From assembly GCA_000169075.1 (NCBI GenBank), contig AAVT01000003.1, forward strand, positions 1 to 64,000: a stretch of DNA of 64,000 nucleotides. The letters run 5' to 3'. The stretch's first letter is position 1, and each line of letters starts with the position of its first letter. Below the pieces are notes generated by a model that searched no databases, was not told where the DNA came from, and worked only from the letters and a program-made list of their open reading frames with translations. Positions 18,337 through 27,116 of this stretch are shown in pieces. Origin of the DNA: a marine gamma proteobacterium HTCC2143 (GTDB lineage Bacteria; Pseudomonadota; Gammaproteobacteria; Pseudomonadales; Dasaniaceae). The translations under genes were made by a program, and so were the position numbers.

Positions 18337-20154
18337 TTACGAAACAGGTTGAACCGACGCTTCGTCGAGCACTGCATCAAAATCACTGACTAACACCTGC
18401 ACATTCGGATCGTTTTTCAGACTTAGCAGTGCGGCTTCTCTTCTTTCGTTCTGCATTCGATTTTTACGCAACGCTGGTGTCTCAGCACTCAGCGGCGTAA
18501 CTTCAATTTTCACCGTCACGGGAGTATTCAGTGTTACCGTCAGATGCTCTTGAATTCTCGCGGTATAGCTGTCACTAAAAAGAGTGGCGTTTGCCGCATC
18601 CAACTGCAGAGACATCGCATTATCGGTAACATCAACCAAAATACAGTGCGATGCAATATTGCCAACAACACCACCGAACCCTAAGCGTTCAAACAAGGCA
18701 TTCCAGCTATCTGGACGGAGCTGATCAAGGCTCAGCGGCCCCTTTTCGTCCAGCGACATTTCAGTGTCATCGACAAGGACCGCGACAGGGACAGGAGCAG
18801 GAGCAGGAGCAGCCAAAGGCACAGCGACAGACTCAGAAACTGTAACGGCATGCAAAGGCTCTTCACCAATAGCTTTGGTGACTGCGCCGTCTACTTGCAG
18901 CTGTATATCATTCACTACAGAGCTCTGTGCCGGCCCTAACTTAGATGAAAAGCTTACAGGGGTGTCGGCCTTGATAGACTGGACACCCGCATCAGGCTTT
19001 TTTACCGGTTGTGGCGCCTCCACAGACACCGGGCTATTTGTCAGGGACCGCTCGGGAAGCTGAGGAATCCCCGCAGGTTTAAAGGCAAGCATCCTTAGCA
19101 AAACCATCTCAAAACCACTGCGGAGATCGGGAGCTAATGACAAATCGCGCCGACCCGTTAACCCTAACTGGTAAAAAAGCTGGGTATCTTCCGCGGTTAA
19201 CAACGCTGACATCGCGATGATTTTGGCACCGTCGCCAAAACTATTATCGGTTGCATCAGGTACCGCTTGTGCTATCGCAATTCGATGCAAAAGCATCAGT
19301 AATTCTTCCAGAGCCGATAGGTAATCAGGGGCATGTTCTGCCATGTTGTTAACTGCAGCTAGGACTTGCGCACCATTTTCAGCAATGAGTGCTTCTACAA
19401 TTTCATAAACCGCTGATCTATCAATGGTACCCAGCATGCTGCGAACGTCGGCCTCTAATAATTTCCCAGAGCCGAACGATATCGCCTGATCTGTTAGGCT
19501 CAGCGCATCACGCATACTGCCGTCAGCAGACCTCCCTAACAACCACAGAGCAGGCTCCTCGTAGGTGATCATCTCTTGTTCGAGCACATTTTGCAGGTGC
19601 ACTACAATTCGCTCTGGACTCATATTTTTGAGGTTGAACTGCAAGCAGCGCGACAGGATAGTCGCCGGTAGCTTTTGCGGGTCTGTCGTAGCAAGTAGAA
19701 ATTTAACGTGAGGCGGCGGTTCCTCCAGCGTTTTTAACAAAGCATTAAAGCTGTTGGTCGATAACATGTGAACCTCATCGATCAGGTACACCTTAAAACG
19801 GCCTGCAGTAGGAGCGTACTGCACATTTTCGAGTAGCTCACGAGTATCTTCAACCTTGGTGCGAGAAGCTGCATCCACCTCGATCAAATCAACAAAGCGA
19901 CCTTCGCTAATCGATAGACAGGCACTGCATTGACCGCAGGGTTCGGAACTGACACCAACATCGCAATTCAGACACTTCGCTAAAATTCGGGCAATGCTGG
20001 TTTTACCCACCCCGCGAGTACCCGTGAAAAGATAGGCGTGATGCAAACGATTGTGATCAAGCGCGTTTATTAACGCTTTTAACACATGCTCTTGTCCAAC
20101 CATCTCCCGAAAGGTTTTTGGTCGCCATTTACGAGCGAGTACCTGATAACTCAT
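18337..20154 (-). CDS. dnaX: DNA polymerase III subunits tau and gamma
   Basis: 605 residues. AAA+ clamp-loader core with Walker A GTRGVGKTS, zinc-binding cysteines CLNCDVGVSSEPCGQCSAC, Walker B LIDEVHMLS and the SRC motif LSRCLQF. Domain III is followed by a proline/alanine-rich linker (residues ~365-460, including APAPAPVPVAV) and a tau-specific C-terminal domain. Codons 384-386 read GTA AAA AAG, which contains the A-AAA-AAG slippery heptamer. A -1 shift there meets a stop at once, so a shorter gamma form (about 387 residues) is expected alongside tau. First gene of the dnaX-ybaB-recR-rnd-ycgL-ycgN run. Confidence 0.95.
   Translation of the reverse strand: MSYQVLARKWRPKTFREMVGQEHVLKALINALDHNRLHHAYLFTGTRGVGKTSIARILAKCLNCDVGVSSEPCGQCSACLSISEGRFVDLIEVDAASRTKVEDTRELLENVQYAPTAGRFKVYLIDEVHMLSTNSFNALLKTLEEPPPHVKFLLATTDPQKLPATILSRCLQFNLKNMSPERIVVHLQNVLEQEMITYEEPALWLLGRSADGSMRDALSLTDQAISFGSGKLLEADVRSMLGTIDRSAVYEIVEALIAENGAQVLAAVNNMAEHAPDYLSALEELLMLLHRIAIAQAVPDATDNSFGDGAKIIAMSALLTAEDTQLFYQLGLTGRRDLSLAPDLRSGFEMVLLRMLAFKPAGIPQLPERSLTNSPVSVEAPQPVKKPDAGVQSIKADTPVSFSSKLGPAQSSVVNDIQLQVDGAVTKAIGEEPLHAVTVSESVAVPLAAPAPAPVPVAVLVDDTEMSLDEKGPLSLDQLRPDSWNALFERLGFGGVVGNIASHCILVDVTDNAMSLQLDAANATLFSDSYTARIQEHLTVTLNTPVTVKIEVTPLSAETPALRKNRMQNERREAALLSLKNDPNVQVLVSDFDAVLDEASVQPVS
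18960..19021 (-). promoter_or_regulatory. Programmed -1 frameshift signal in dnaX
   Basis: On the coding strand the slippery heptamer A AAA AAG occupies 19003-18997, in the frame needed for -1 slippage. The shifted frame reads GCC TGA, giving one Ala and a stop. Eight bases downstream is a perfect 7-bp stem (GGGTGTC at 18988-18982 with GACACCC at 18966-18960), extendable inside by GTCT/AGGC. A purine-rich GGAGG lies 13 bases upstream as a possible SD-like stimulator. The heptamer is identical to that of E. coli dnaX, where the same three elements act; the use here is inferred. Confidence 0.8.
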
Positions 20155-21067
20155 CCACTATCACCAACGATTTATTGAGCCGAGAAGAATACACCAGAGC
20201 AAGCAATACATAAACGCCCCAGAGCTGCAAAACTTTGTCTTGACGTTTTAAAACACCCGCCATAGAACATGCGTAGGCAGTGAGGGAGGGTTTAATAGGG
20301 GCGCAGCGGAGCCAGCTACATCTGTGTTAAAGCATGTCTAACTGGTCATCACAGATCGTCTTTAATCCTCAGTAAACCTAGATATTTCAGGGGCTTACAG
20401 TACAGAATTAGGCTTTAGAACTCAAGCAGATTCCAGTAGATGCATCACAAATTATGCGCCAAAGCAGGTTACGAAATTAGAGTACCCAACTCGTCCACTC
20501 TGAATACTAGAAAGACTGAGCAACAGTAGAAGGATTAAACTCCTACTCACGACACCGCCTCCCTACAGTAAGCACGCCTTTGTCTAAGCACTCCGATAAT
20601 GGACACAATAGCTTACCGGGCTAAGTTAAAGGGTATTACTGACTGGAATCAGCGGGCGAAGCATCCAGAAAGGTGGACATGTGCGGCTTTGGGTAAGGAG
20701 CCTTACCGCACAAACCTTACGACTTTGCCACTTCTTGACCCCGTTATTTTTTCCGCATGCCGGACCGAGCAATAGTATTCCTCACAACCAGCAGGAAGTC
20801 GCCATAACCTTATAAATCCATTTAAGATTGGGCAACAAAATCTTACCAGAATTCGTTAGTTTGAAGAATAAATCAACTCCTTCGACCACAGGCTTGAGAT
20901 CCAGCTCACTCTTGCTATAAGCCAGCAATGTCATCGCCCTCCTCAGTGTGTAATAGATAGAAGCATGGATAAAATAGACAACAGGTTAAATCAATGTGGA
21001 GATATGCCGGGACTGGATGTCGTGTCTGCTGCTCAATGATTACTCTGATGGAGGATTAATTTGCTGG
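20155..21067. other. Long region without a convincing gene
   Basis: About 900 bases upstream of dnaX with stops in all frames. The visible structures are a short inverted repeat, GGTAAGG/CCTTACC around AG at about 20694-20709 with GTGC/GCAC further out, and one possible 50-codon minus-strand frame (listed separately). The dnaX promoter must lie at the left end, but no strong -35/-10 pair could be fixed. No transposase similarity was recognised. It may be decayed coding DNA. Confidence 0.5.
20782..20934 (-). CDS. Possible small protein, 50 codons
   Basis: ATG at 20934, stop TGA at 20784-20782, preceded by GAGGAGGGCG, a strong SD only 3-4 bases from the ATG. The product starts MTLLAYSKSELDLKPVV and is otherwise unlike anything recognised. 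The good SD argues for translation; the short spacing and lack of homology argue against. It may be a relic of a larger gene. Confidence 0.22.
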   Translation of the reverse strand: MTLLAYSKSELDLKPVVEGVDLFFKLTNSGKILLPNLKWIYKVMATSCWL

Positions 21068-21784
21068 TCAGCGCACGACTCTCATCTGAGTGGGTATGTC
21101 GGTGAAAATACCGGCAACACCTTGCTGTTTAAGGAAATTTGCCCGATCGATATCGTTAACGGTATACACCAGCGAGGCTACGCCCAGCTGGCGCAGGTAG
21201 CGTACCTGATCAAGATCGAGATACTCATCGTCGAAATGCCATGAAAAAGGTTTAAGTTGCTCTAGCTCGACGCTTAACTGCAATGGTATACCACTGCTGA
21301 TCGGTGCCAGCGGCCACGGGCAACCGAGCCTGTGCAGCTCCAGCAAGGATCTGTGATTAAACGACGAAATTAGAATCCAAGGTAGACCGAATACACCGGT
21401 GGGCATGGCCTCCGGCGCGGGATACCGTGCCAGCAAATCGAGCAGCAACTGCAGATTAGTAACCGATTTGATTTCAATATTAACCGGCATTTTACCCCAG
21501 TAGAGGTCCAGCACCTGTTGCAGCTCAGGCACCGGATCACCATTGAGTAACCTTATGCTTGACGGCTCTGCTTGCTCTTCAAAAACCCCCGGCTTAGCCG
21601 TCAGACGCTCAAGATTGTGATCATGAAACACCCACAGGCGCGAAGAGTGCTCACGAATATCGAGCTCGATCGCATCAATTCCGAGGTTCAGTGCATGTTT
21701 GAAGCCGTCTAGACTGTTTTCGAGCTTTTCACCGGAGGCACCTCGATGTCCGATGATGTAAAAGGGGTCGTCTGTGCTGGGCAT
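21068..21784 (-). CDS. Glycerophosphodiester phosphodiesterase
   Basis: 238 residues, TIM-barrel GDPD family. Catalytic and metal residues are visible in IIGHRGASGEKLENSLDGF (His13, Arg14, Glu20), AIELDIREHSSRLWVFHDHNLERL (E-x-D and HD) and VNIEIKS. The end TVNDIDRANFLKQQGVAGIFTDIP is the family's last strand. It hydrolyses glycerophosphodiesters to glycerol-3-phosphate and an alcohol. No signal peptide, so probably cytoplasmic (UgpQ-like). It stands alone between two long low-coding stretches. Confidence 0.9.
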   Translation of the reverse strand: MPSTDDPFYIIGHRGASGEKLENSLDGFKHALNLGIDAIELDIREHSSRLWVFHDHNLERLTAKPGVFEEQAEPSSIRLLNGDPVPELQQVLDLYWGKMPVNIEIKSVTNLQLLLDLLARYPAPEAMPTGVFGLPWILISSFNHRSLLELHRLGCPWPLAPISSGIPLQLSVELEQLKPFSWHFDDEYLDLDQVRYLRQLGVASLVYTVNDIDRANFLKQQGVAGIFTDIPTQMRVVR

Positions 21785-22463
21785 TAGCGCTCCTGAGAGG
21801 GTTCATTGGCTGTATGAGTGTCGCTATTAACGATATACCGAGTTGCTTTGCGAATTCTGAGACTGAATACGACCGCTCAATATGACAGGGGCAATTTATA
21901 TTTGTTCGGCAGTAAAGTATAGAGGCGATTAACTTACCCTGGATACAGTAAATCGGCTAAAGGACCTTTGACCATGACGCTACTGCCCGTATTAAGGAAA
22001 AAGGGTGAATATGGTGCTCATTTGCAAGCTGGACGTAAAGGGAGAAACTTATAGTAAGGCATCTTGGGAGCTCACTCCTCGGTGTTGGTATTATCATGCC
22101 AGCGTGCGGTAACTGTCCGACTTACACAAAAGTCATAGCTTGCGATTATTTCACCCAATGGGCTAGCTAAAAATCACCGACCCCCACCTCTGAAGGATGC
22201 TTTAATCTGACGCTTTATGACGCCATATGCCGATTACCAAGCCGACTTTTCTGGGTGCGCCGAAGTACCCAATTTGACCTATCTAGATACCTGCTAGAAG
22301 AACCTAAGCAGAGTATCCACTAACTCGTTCTTGTCGCCCTCAGTGATGTTCATGACGACACCTGTTATGTGGGGCTGAGCGATTCAGGCCGCAAACAGTA
22401 TCAAGCCAGAGGGCGTGCCGGTCTTCGTCAACATTGAACCCATGACATTATTTACCCCTGTAT
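21785..22463. other. Low-coding region between GDPD and the CsrA-like gene
   Basis: About 680 bases. Only very short frames are seen (for example 33 codons from an ATG near 22011 on the plus strand). No tRNA, repeat or transposase similarity was recognised. The right end would carry the terminator of the minus-strand CsrA-like gene, but no hairpin with a T-run stands out. Confidence 0.45.
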
Positions 22464-22625
22464 CTAGTGTTTGGGATGCTCTTGGGCAAGCTCAGATCTG
22501 ACCACTTTCATTTCTCTAGGTGCATCGATGATCAATCTGATTCGGCCATTCTCAATGGTAAACGTAATGGTCGCGTCACCGACGCTTAGAGACTGACCTG
22601 ACTTTCTTGTGATGACCAATGACAT
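22464..22625 (-). CDS. CsrA-family RNA-binding regulator (divergent paralogue)
   Basis: A 53-codon gene with ATG at 22625 and TAG at 22466-22464. A good SD (AAGGGAG) lies 6 bases upstream. The protein starts MSLVITRKSGQSLSVGDATI and continues with GRIRLIIDAPREMKVVRSEL. This follows CsrA position by position: LTRxxGExL, then G-x-I/V-R-I-x-I-x-AP-x-x-x-x-V-x-R-x-E-I/L. The arginine equivalent to CsrA Arg44 and the Ala-Pro turn are kept. CsrA dimers bind GGA motifs in mRNA leaders. The sequence is too divergent to be the housekeeping copy and has no gene partner nearby, so it is probably an accessory paralogue. Confidence 0.8.
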   Translation of the reverse strand: MSLVITRKSGQSLSVGDATITFTIENGRIRLIIDAPREMKVVRSELAQEHPKH

Positions 22626-22774
22626 AGCAAACTCCCTTGCTGAACTGTAACGCGCCAGATGACGGAAAATGTAGGTACCGCTGCAAATACCTTAATATTG
22701 CTAAGCCACGACACTTTTTCTAGACGAAATTTATGTATGCTCAATAATCTATTGAGCAACGCGCCATAAGAAAT

Positions 22775-22972
22775 GTGAGTGCCGACATGAAATACCCGGA
22801 GCGATCACCGGAGATCATTATCAACGACTCGGCCTTAAGCACATTGACTCACATCAAGAGCGACAGCGAGTTGAATAAATCAACTCCCACTGAAAGAGTG
22901 TTATCTACTGCAGGGGACAGAATACATAGCCGGATAGTACTAGCATCGTTAAAGTACAAGGAATTGCGATAA
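22775..22972 (+). CDS. Possible small hypothetical protein
   Basis: A frame of 65 codons from GTG at 22775, or 61 from the ATG at 22787 (MKYPERSPEIIINDSAL). It is divergent from the CsrA-like gene, which begins 150 bases to the left. Polar, without membrane segment or recognised motif. No clear SD. It may be real because the surrounding frames are poor, but evidence is thin. Confidence 0.25.
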   Translation: MSADMKYPERSPEIIINDSALSTLTHIKSDSELNKSTPTERVLSTAGDRIHSRIVLASLKYKELR

Positions 22973-23152
22973 CAGCGTGAGGGAGGGCTTTGTTAATTCT
23001 GAAAGCACCTCACTCCACGTCTTGATTGCTTTTTGTAGCAGGTATCCAGAGTCCCCGTGACAAGCACATAGGTACGCAATAACTTTAACAAAGAACTGAG
23101 ACTGCGGTGAATCGGCAACCATTTCCGTTTTGTGCCACAAAATGACTTTCAT
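22949..23152 (-). CDS. Possible small hypothetical protein
   Basis: 67 codons, starting MKVILWHKTEMVADSP and ending LTLLSQFLVL, overlapping the end of the previous plus-strand frame by 24 bases. It contains a CxxC-less Cys pair (YLCACHGD) and no recognised motif. It lies about 160 bases downstream of the SRP RNA gene on the same strand. No clear SD. Reported with low confidence. Confidence 0.22.
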   Translation of the reverse strand: MKVILWHKTEMVADSPQSQFFVKVIAYLCACHGDSGYLLQKAIKTWSEVLSELTKPSLTLLSQFLVL

Positions 23153-23313
23153 CGTGTATCACAATGTCATTTTTCGAATCCTTAAACATCGGAAAAACCT
23201 GCTACGTCAGAAAACTTGAGCAATGCCCGTAAATGCGAAACTACAGAGAACCAAAGAAACCAAAGAGAACCGAAGAAAATTAATGTACCAATATAACCAT
23301 AAGAGATCTGGTT

Positions 23314-23430
23314 ATGGTGGCAACCCAGTCAGCCACATCCCGGCACACGCATTGATAACTACCGTTGCTCCCTTCCAGGCCTGGCGGAGTTCGCTATCTA
23401 ACGTTGCGGGAGGACCGAAAGGGCTACCAT
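23314..23430 (-). ncRNA. ffs: Signal recognition particle RNA (4.5S RNA)
   Basis: Read on the minus strand, the segment contains the conserved stretches of bacterial small SRP RNA in the right order. First comes GGTCCTCCCGCAACG. The SRP (domain IV) apical region follows, with CAGGCCTGGAAGGGAGCA (the Ffh-binding tetraloop and asymmetric loop). Then comes GCGTGTGCCGGGATGTGGCTG. The ends pair (ATGGTAGCCC with GGGTTGCCACCAT), giving about 117 nt, close to the 114-nt E. coli RNA. It binds Ffh for co-translational membrane targeting. A plus-strand frame across this region (23223-23432) is therefore spurious. End positions are from helix closure and are approximate. Confidence 0.92.
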
Positions 23431-23444
23431 AACGACAGTGAAAC

Positions 23445-23472
23445 AAAAAACACGCTGCTTCAAAGGCGGCGT
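23445..23472 (-). terminator. Probable intrinsic terminator after the DUF4136 lipoprotein gene
   Basis: On the minus strand ACGCCGC and GCAGCGT can pair with one mismatch around CTTTGAA, followed after one base by TTTTTT (23450-23445). It lies 58 bases after the lipoprotein stop and just before the SRP RNA start, a sensible place to separate the two transcripts. Confidence 0.5.
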
Positions 23473-23529
23473 ATTGTGCTGAAATTTAACCCTTGTTGCA
23501 AGCCTATTTTATTAATCAGGCCCAACTCT

Positions 23530-24114
23530 CTAATTTCCAGAAGCGCTGCGCCCTGGAGGAAACTCGGCCAAAATAGCAGACACAATTTCATTAACGTAGG
23601 CATCGCGTTCCAGCGGTGTCTTGGCGGTTAAACGTCTACCGGCAATACCCCTCCAGATTAACTCGCTGCTCGCCGGGTCGATTACATCAACCATAAATGT
23701 ACCCTGCTTATAGTGCCTGATGTAAGTATCGTTATGAGCACCAAACCGATAACAGCTCTGCCAACAGGGGTAGTAGCCAAAGCTACTGTGGAACGAATTG
23801 ATACTCTGCCTGTTCTCCGCACTTACATGGTAAGTAATCAGAAAATCAGCACTGGCATCACCTGTCGCTTTTTTAACACCCATACTAAACAGTTCGGCAT
23901 CAACGGCCCTCATAACACGATTGTTCATTAGGTCGTTGTCAACCGTAGGGTCTTCCACCAGTTTCTGCTTGGGTACCATCCATGCGTAAGTTGACAGCTG
24001 CGGAAACTGCCGGCTCGTATCATAGTCAGTGCTGACGGGTATTCCAGAACACCCGACGAGACTCAGTGCGAGTATTAGAAAAACACCGGTCGAATATTGA
24101 CGAGATAACTTCAT
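23530..24114 (-). CDS. DUF4136 domain lipoprotein
   Basis: 194 residues. Lipoprotein signal peptide with lipobox SLVGC (Cys22) after FLILALSL. The mature part follows the DUF4136 pattern: FPQLSTYAWMVP near the start, ADFLITYHVSAE in the middle, and GTFMVDVIDPASSELIWRGIA followed by LTAKTPLERDAYVNEIVSAILAEFPP at the end. It is probably anchored in the outer membrane facing the periplasm; the function of the family is unknown. It lies downstream of the HtrA gene on the same strand (113 bases). Confidence 0.85.
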   Translation of the reverse strand: MKLSRQYSTGVFLILALSLVGCSGIPVSTDYDTSRQFPQLSTYAWMVPKQKLVEDPTVDNDLMNNRVMRAVDAELFSMGVKKATGDASADFLITYHVSAENRQSINSFHSSFGYYPCWQSCYRFGAHNDTYIRHYKQGTFMVDVIDPASSELIWRGIAGRRLTAKTPLERDAYVNEIVSAILAEFPPGRSASGN

Positions 24115-24227
24115 TGTACTTCCTCTATTGCCTGTGGCTTCTTCAGCTTAATAGTACGCTATCTTTATAAAGATCCAAAGCGATCATAGCGCTACATTTA
24201 TCCGTGCAATGACCCCCTGCACCTCGA

Positions 24228-25592
24228 TTATTGCAAAACGAGGTAAAGAGCCGCATTCCCTCTTTTAACGCGTAACACAATGCGCTGTGAGGACTGCTTA
24301 AGAATTTTCCTTAAATCATCCAGGTCGCCTACCTTATAACGGTTGGCCGACAAAATCACATCACCGGGTCGCAGCCCTGATTCCGCCGCCGTCGAATCGC
24401 GCTCTATTGCTGTAATCTCTACACCACCGTCACTAAACGACTCCAAGCTTGCCCCCTCCAGAAAAGGATGGACACTACCGTTGCTCGCCAATTGACTCAC
24501 CGCCTCGCCTACCTTCGCTTGCACAACCTTAGTTTTACCATCCCGTAAGATTGTGACCCGTAGTTTTTGTCCGATACGCCGTTGGCCTATTTCATTACGC
24601 AGCTGAGCCGACGATTCCACCGGTTCACCGTCGATACTAATCACTATATCGCCTGCCTCTAACCCCGCCGACTCAGCGGCTGATCCCGGCTGAACTCCGG
24701 CGATGACAACGCCTCTTTGTTGTTTATCGATATCGAAAGCTTCAGCTAGTTCACGACTAAGGTCCTGTATAATGACCCCCAGCTGACCCCGTTTAACCTC
24801 ACCATGCTCGAGTATTTGGTCAATACTTGAATCTGCCATGTTAGATGGAATAGCAAAGCCGATTCCAATATTACCTCCCGCTGGCGCCATAATAGCGGTG
24901 TTAATTCCGACCAGCTCGCCATTTAAATTAACTAGGGCACCACCTGAGTTCCCTGGATTAATCGACGCATCTGTTTGGATAAAATTCTCATAACCTTCTA
25001 TACCCAGGCCGCTTCGGCCTAATGCACTGACAACACCCGATGTGACCGTTTGACCCAAGCCAAAGGGGTTACCGATAGCAATTACAAAATCCCCCACTTC
25101 CAAACCGTCAGAATTGGCAATTTTTATATCGATTAAATCTTCAAACTCTTCGAGCTGCAATACCGCGATATCAACCTCGGGATCAGAACCAATCAACGTT
25201 GCCTTATAACTGCGTCCATCTTCCAATCCAACATGTATCTCGTCGGCACCATCGATAACATGATGATTGGTTATTACAGTGCCTTCTTTAGCATTGATGA
25301 TTACGCCAGAACCTGCGCTTTGTGTGCGGCGCGACTGAGGCATTTTCTGATCAGGCGGAATGTTAAAAAACCGACGAAAAAAAGGATCGTTTAGCAGCGG
25401 ATTTTGACGCATAGTCTGGGTAGTAAACGTGGAAATATTGACGACCGACGGACCGACTTCTTTTATCAGGGGCGACAAACTCGGCAATTGCCGGCCGTCA
25501 CTATCAAAAGCAGGCAAAACAGCCCACGCTGATGACACTACACTCAGCAATAAAACGGTTAGAGACATGCGTCGGGTAAAACCTAAATTCAT
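24228..25592 (-). CDS. Periplasmic serine endoprotease, DegP/DegQ (MucD) family
   Basis: 454 residues. Signal peptide (MSLTVLLLSVVSSAWA). Trypsin-like protease domain with catalytic triad His111 (VITNHHVIDG), Asp141 (SDPEVDIAVLQ) and Ser216 (NPGNSGGALVN). Two PDZ domains follow: the first around QLGVIIQDLSRELAEAF, the second near SDGGVEITAIERDS. A Gln/Pro linker after the N-terminus (DPFFRRFFNIPPDQ) matches DegQ/MucD. It degrades misfolded periplasmic proteins and acts in envelope stress. A sigma-E promoter would be expected upstream, but none was clear. Confidence 0.92.
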   Translation of the reverse strand: MNLGFTRRMSLTVLLLSVVSSAWAVLPAFDSDGRQLPSLSPLIKEVGPSVVNISTFTTQTMRQNPLLNDPFFRRFFNIPPDQKMPQSRRTQSAGSGVIINAKEGTVITNHHVIDGADEIHVGLEDGRSYKATLIGSDPEVDIAVLQLEEFEDLIDIKIANSDGLEVGDFVIAIGNPFGLGQTVTSGVVSALGRSGLGIEGYENFIQTDASINPGNSGGALVNLNGELVGINTAIMAPAGGNIGIGFAIPSNMADSSIDQILEHGEVKRGQLGVIIQDLSRELAEAFDIDKQQRGVVIAGVQPGSAAESAGLEAGDIVISIDGEPVESSAQLRNEIGQRRIGQKLRVTILRDGKTKVVQAKVGEAVSQLASNGSVHPFLEGASLESFSDGGVEITAIERDSTAAESGLRPGDVILSANRYKVGDLDDLRKILKQSSQRIVLRVKRGNAALYLVLQ

Positions 25593-25752
25593 GTAATACT
25601 CCTTAAACTATTAACTAAGCGATTGCTCCTGACAGTGCCAAACGACTTAACGCCTAGCCTAGCCAATGCAAATTGTTGTCTACGGCATTTAGATACACAA
25701 TCGAGGGTTTTACTCCCCAGATTGCCGAAAATAGTGTGTCAATCGAAAAAAT

Positions 25753-26151
25753 TCACGGATAAACTTGAAGAAAGGTAACTTTCCTAACGCTGTCATCGGT
25801 GTTTCTTGCGACCAGTTGATCACTGTATACGGCGACCGATGAAAAAGTGATCAAAAACGAGAGCATAACAATACCCACCACTGAACCGCGAATTTTTTCC
25901 TGCCACTGTGACGCGTACCGACCATACCCCCAGCTTGTTAAACCGAAGACGACTGCCGCCACTAGACACTGCAGGAGTACCAGCGCGACTTGAAGTAAAG
26001 ACAGCTCATAGAGTTGCTGCAAATGACCGAACACCAAAGCTTTTAAGACCGCCCCTAACGGCAGCAAGCCCCAGTGAACAATATAAAACGGGAATGGTAA
26101 CGAAACCAACAAAGATACCCAAAGTACCCACCGAACAGTGATAACTGACAT
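25753..26151 (-). CDS. Inner-membrane protein of unknown function
   Basis: 132 residues with about four hydrophobic segments: VRWVLWVSLLVSLPFPFYIV, LSLLQVALVLLQCLVAAVV and GSVVGIVMLSFLITFSSVAVY among them. No family was recognised. It lies 19 bases downstream of the MBL hydrolase gene and may be cotranscribed with it. Confidence 0.6.
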   Translation of the reverse strand: MSVITVRWVLWVSLLVSLPFPFYIVHWGLLPLGAVLKALVFGHLQQLYELSLLQVALVLLQCLVAAVVFGLTSWGYGRYASQWQEKIRGSVVGIVMLSFLITFSSVAVYSDQLVARNTDDSVRKVTFLQVYP

Positions 26152-26170
26152 CGCTATGACACCTTAACGC

Positions 26171-26815
26171 TTAGCGATAGCGACTATCGGCAACAAACGG
26201 GTTGGTCTCACGCTCGTGACCGAAGGTCGATGTGGGACCATGACCAGGGATGAACGCAACATCATCACCCAGCGGCCATAACTTCTCACGGATAGACTGT
26301 ACCAAGGTCTCATGATCACCCCTGGGGAAGTCAGTGCGACCGATAGAGCCCTGAAATAGAACATCACCAACAATCGCGACCCGAGATTCAGCATTGAAAA
26401 AAATCACATGCCCCGGCGTGTGCCCCGGACAATGTCGAACCGCCAGCGTTTGATTGCCAAACTGAACGGTGTCGCCTTCAACCAGCCAGCGGTCTGAGTC
26501 GAATACGTCAGCGTGGGGAAAGCCGGACATTTGACAAGACTCTGGAAGTTTCTCTATCCAAAATTTGTCATCAACATGCGGACCCTCAATGGGAATACCG
26601 TATTTTTCCCGCACCTGTGCGGCTATTGCGCAGTGGTCCATGTGGCCATGGGTCAAAAATATTTTTTCAAGTACGACGTCCAACTGTGTTAACGCGCTCT
26701 CTATTTTTTCAAGATCGCCGCCGGGATCAACCACCGCTGCTTTTTTTGTCTCTTCACAAACTAAAATCGAACAGTTCTGCTGATAGGGAGTAACAGGGAC
26801 TATTGCGCACTTCAT
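26171..26815 (-). CDS. MBL-fold metallo-hydrolase (GloB/YcbL-like)
   Basis: 214 residues from MKCAIVPVTPYQQNC; six extra upstream codons (to 26833) are possible but the shorter start matches the family. Metal-binding motif THGHMDH (His56, His58, Asp60, His61), a further His in VRHCPGHTPGH, the ligand Asp in VAIVGDVLF and the final PGHGPTSTFGHE. Length and the YQQN start fit the YcbL/glyoxalase II-like type I group, which hydrolyses thioesters such as S-lactoylglutathione or related compounds. Cytoplasmic. Confidence 0.87.
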   Translation of the reverse strand: MKCAIVPVTPYQQNCSILVCEETKKAAVVDPGGDLEKIESALTQLDVVLEKIFLTHGHMDHCAIAAQVREKYGIPIEGPHVDDKFWIEKLPESCQMSGFPHADVFDSDRWLVEGDTVQFGNQTLAVRHCPGHTPGHVIFFNAESRVAIVGDVLFQGSIGRTDFPRGDHETLVQSIREKLWPLGDDVAFIPGHGPTSTFGHERETNPFVADSRYR

Positions 26816-26936
26816 AACTTGACTCTTGTTCAAACATTTCGGCCTGTGAGAATATCATACATCATTTAAAAGACCTTAAAAATCACTGCGCTAGTTGCCA
26901 TTGTCACCGATCTCCAGTACATTAGCGCCCGTCTTT

Positions 26937-27022
26937 GGTGGGGTGTCCGAGTGGCCGAAGGAGCACGCCTGGAAAGTGTGTAAACGCAAGTTTCGAGGGT
27001 TCGAATCCCTCTCCCACCGCCA
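26937..27022 (+). tRNA. tRNA-Ser (anticodon GGA)
   Basis: 86 nt with an encoded CCA end. Acceptor GGTGGGG pairs with TCCCACC (last pair G-U). The D arm GTCCGAGTGGCCGAAGGA is typical of tRNA-Ser. The anticodon loop CTGGAAA sits inside the CACGC/GTGTG stem, with anticodon GGA reading UCC/UCU. A long variable arm follows and the T arm is GAGGG TTCGAAT CCCTC. About 95 bases after its end lies an IS91-type relic. Confidence 0.96.
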
Positions 27023-27116
27023 TTTTACCCAATACCAAAGGGCTGCGCTTCTCCCTCTGTAAATACTCACCCATTACCCACCGCCGGTATCATCAGCCCC
27101 TGCTGTAAACATCAAA

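Noticed and set aside
18764..19063. Plus-strand ORF over the dnaX linker
   Set aside because: It arises from the repetitive Pro/Ala-rich linker codons of dnaX read antisense.
23223..23432. Plus-strand 69-codon ORF
   Set aside because: It is antisense to the SRP RNA, whose conserved sequence fully explains the region.
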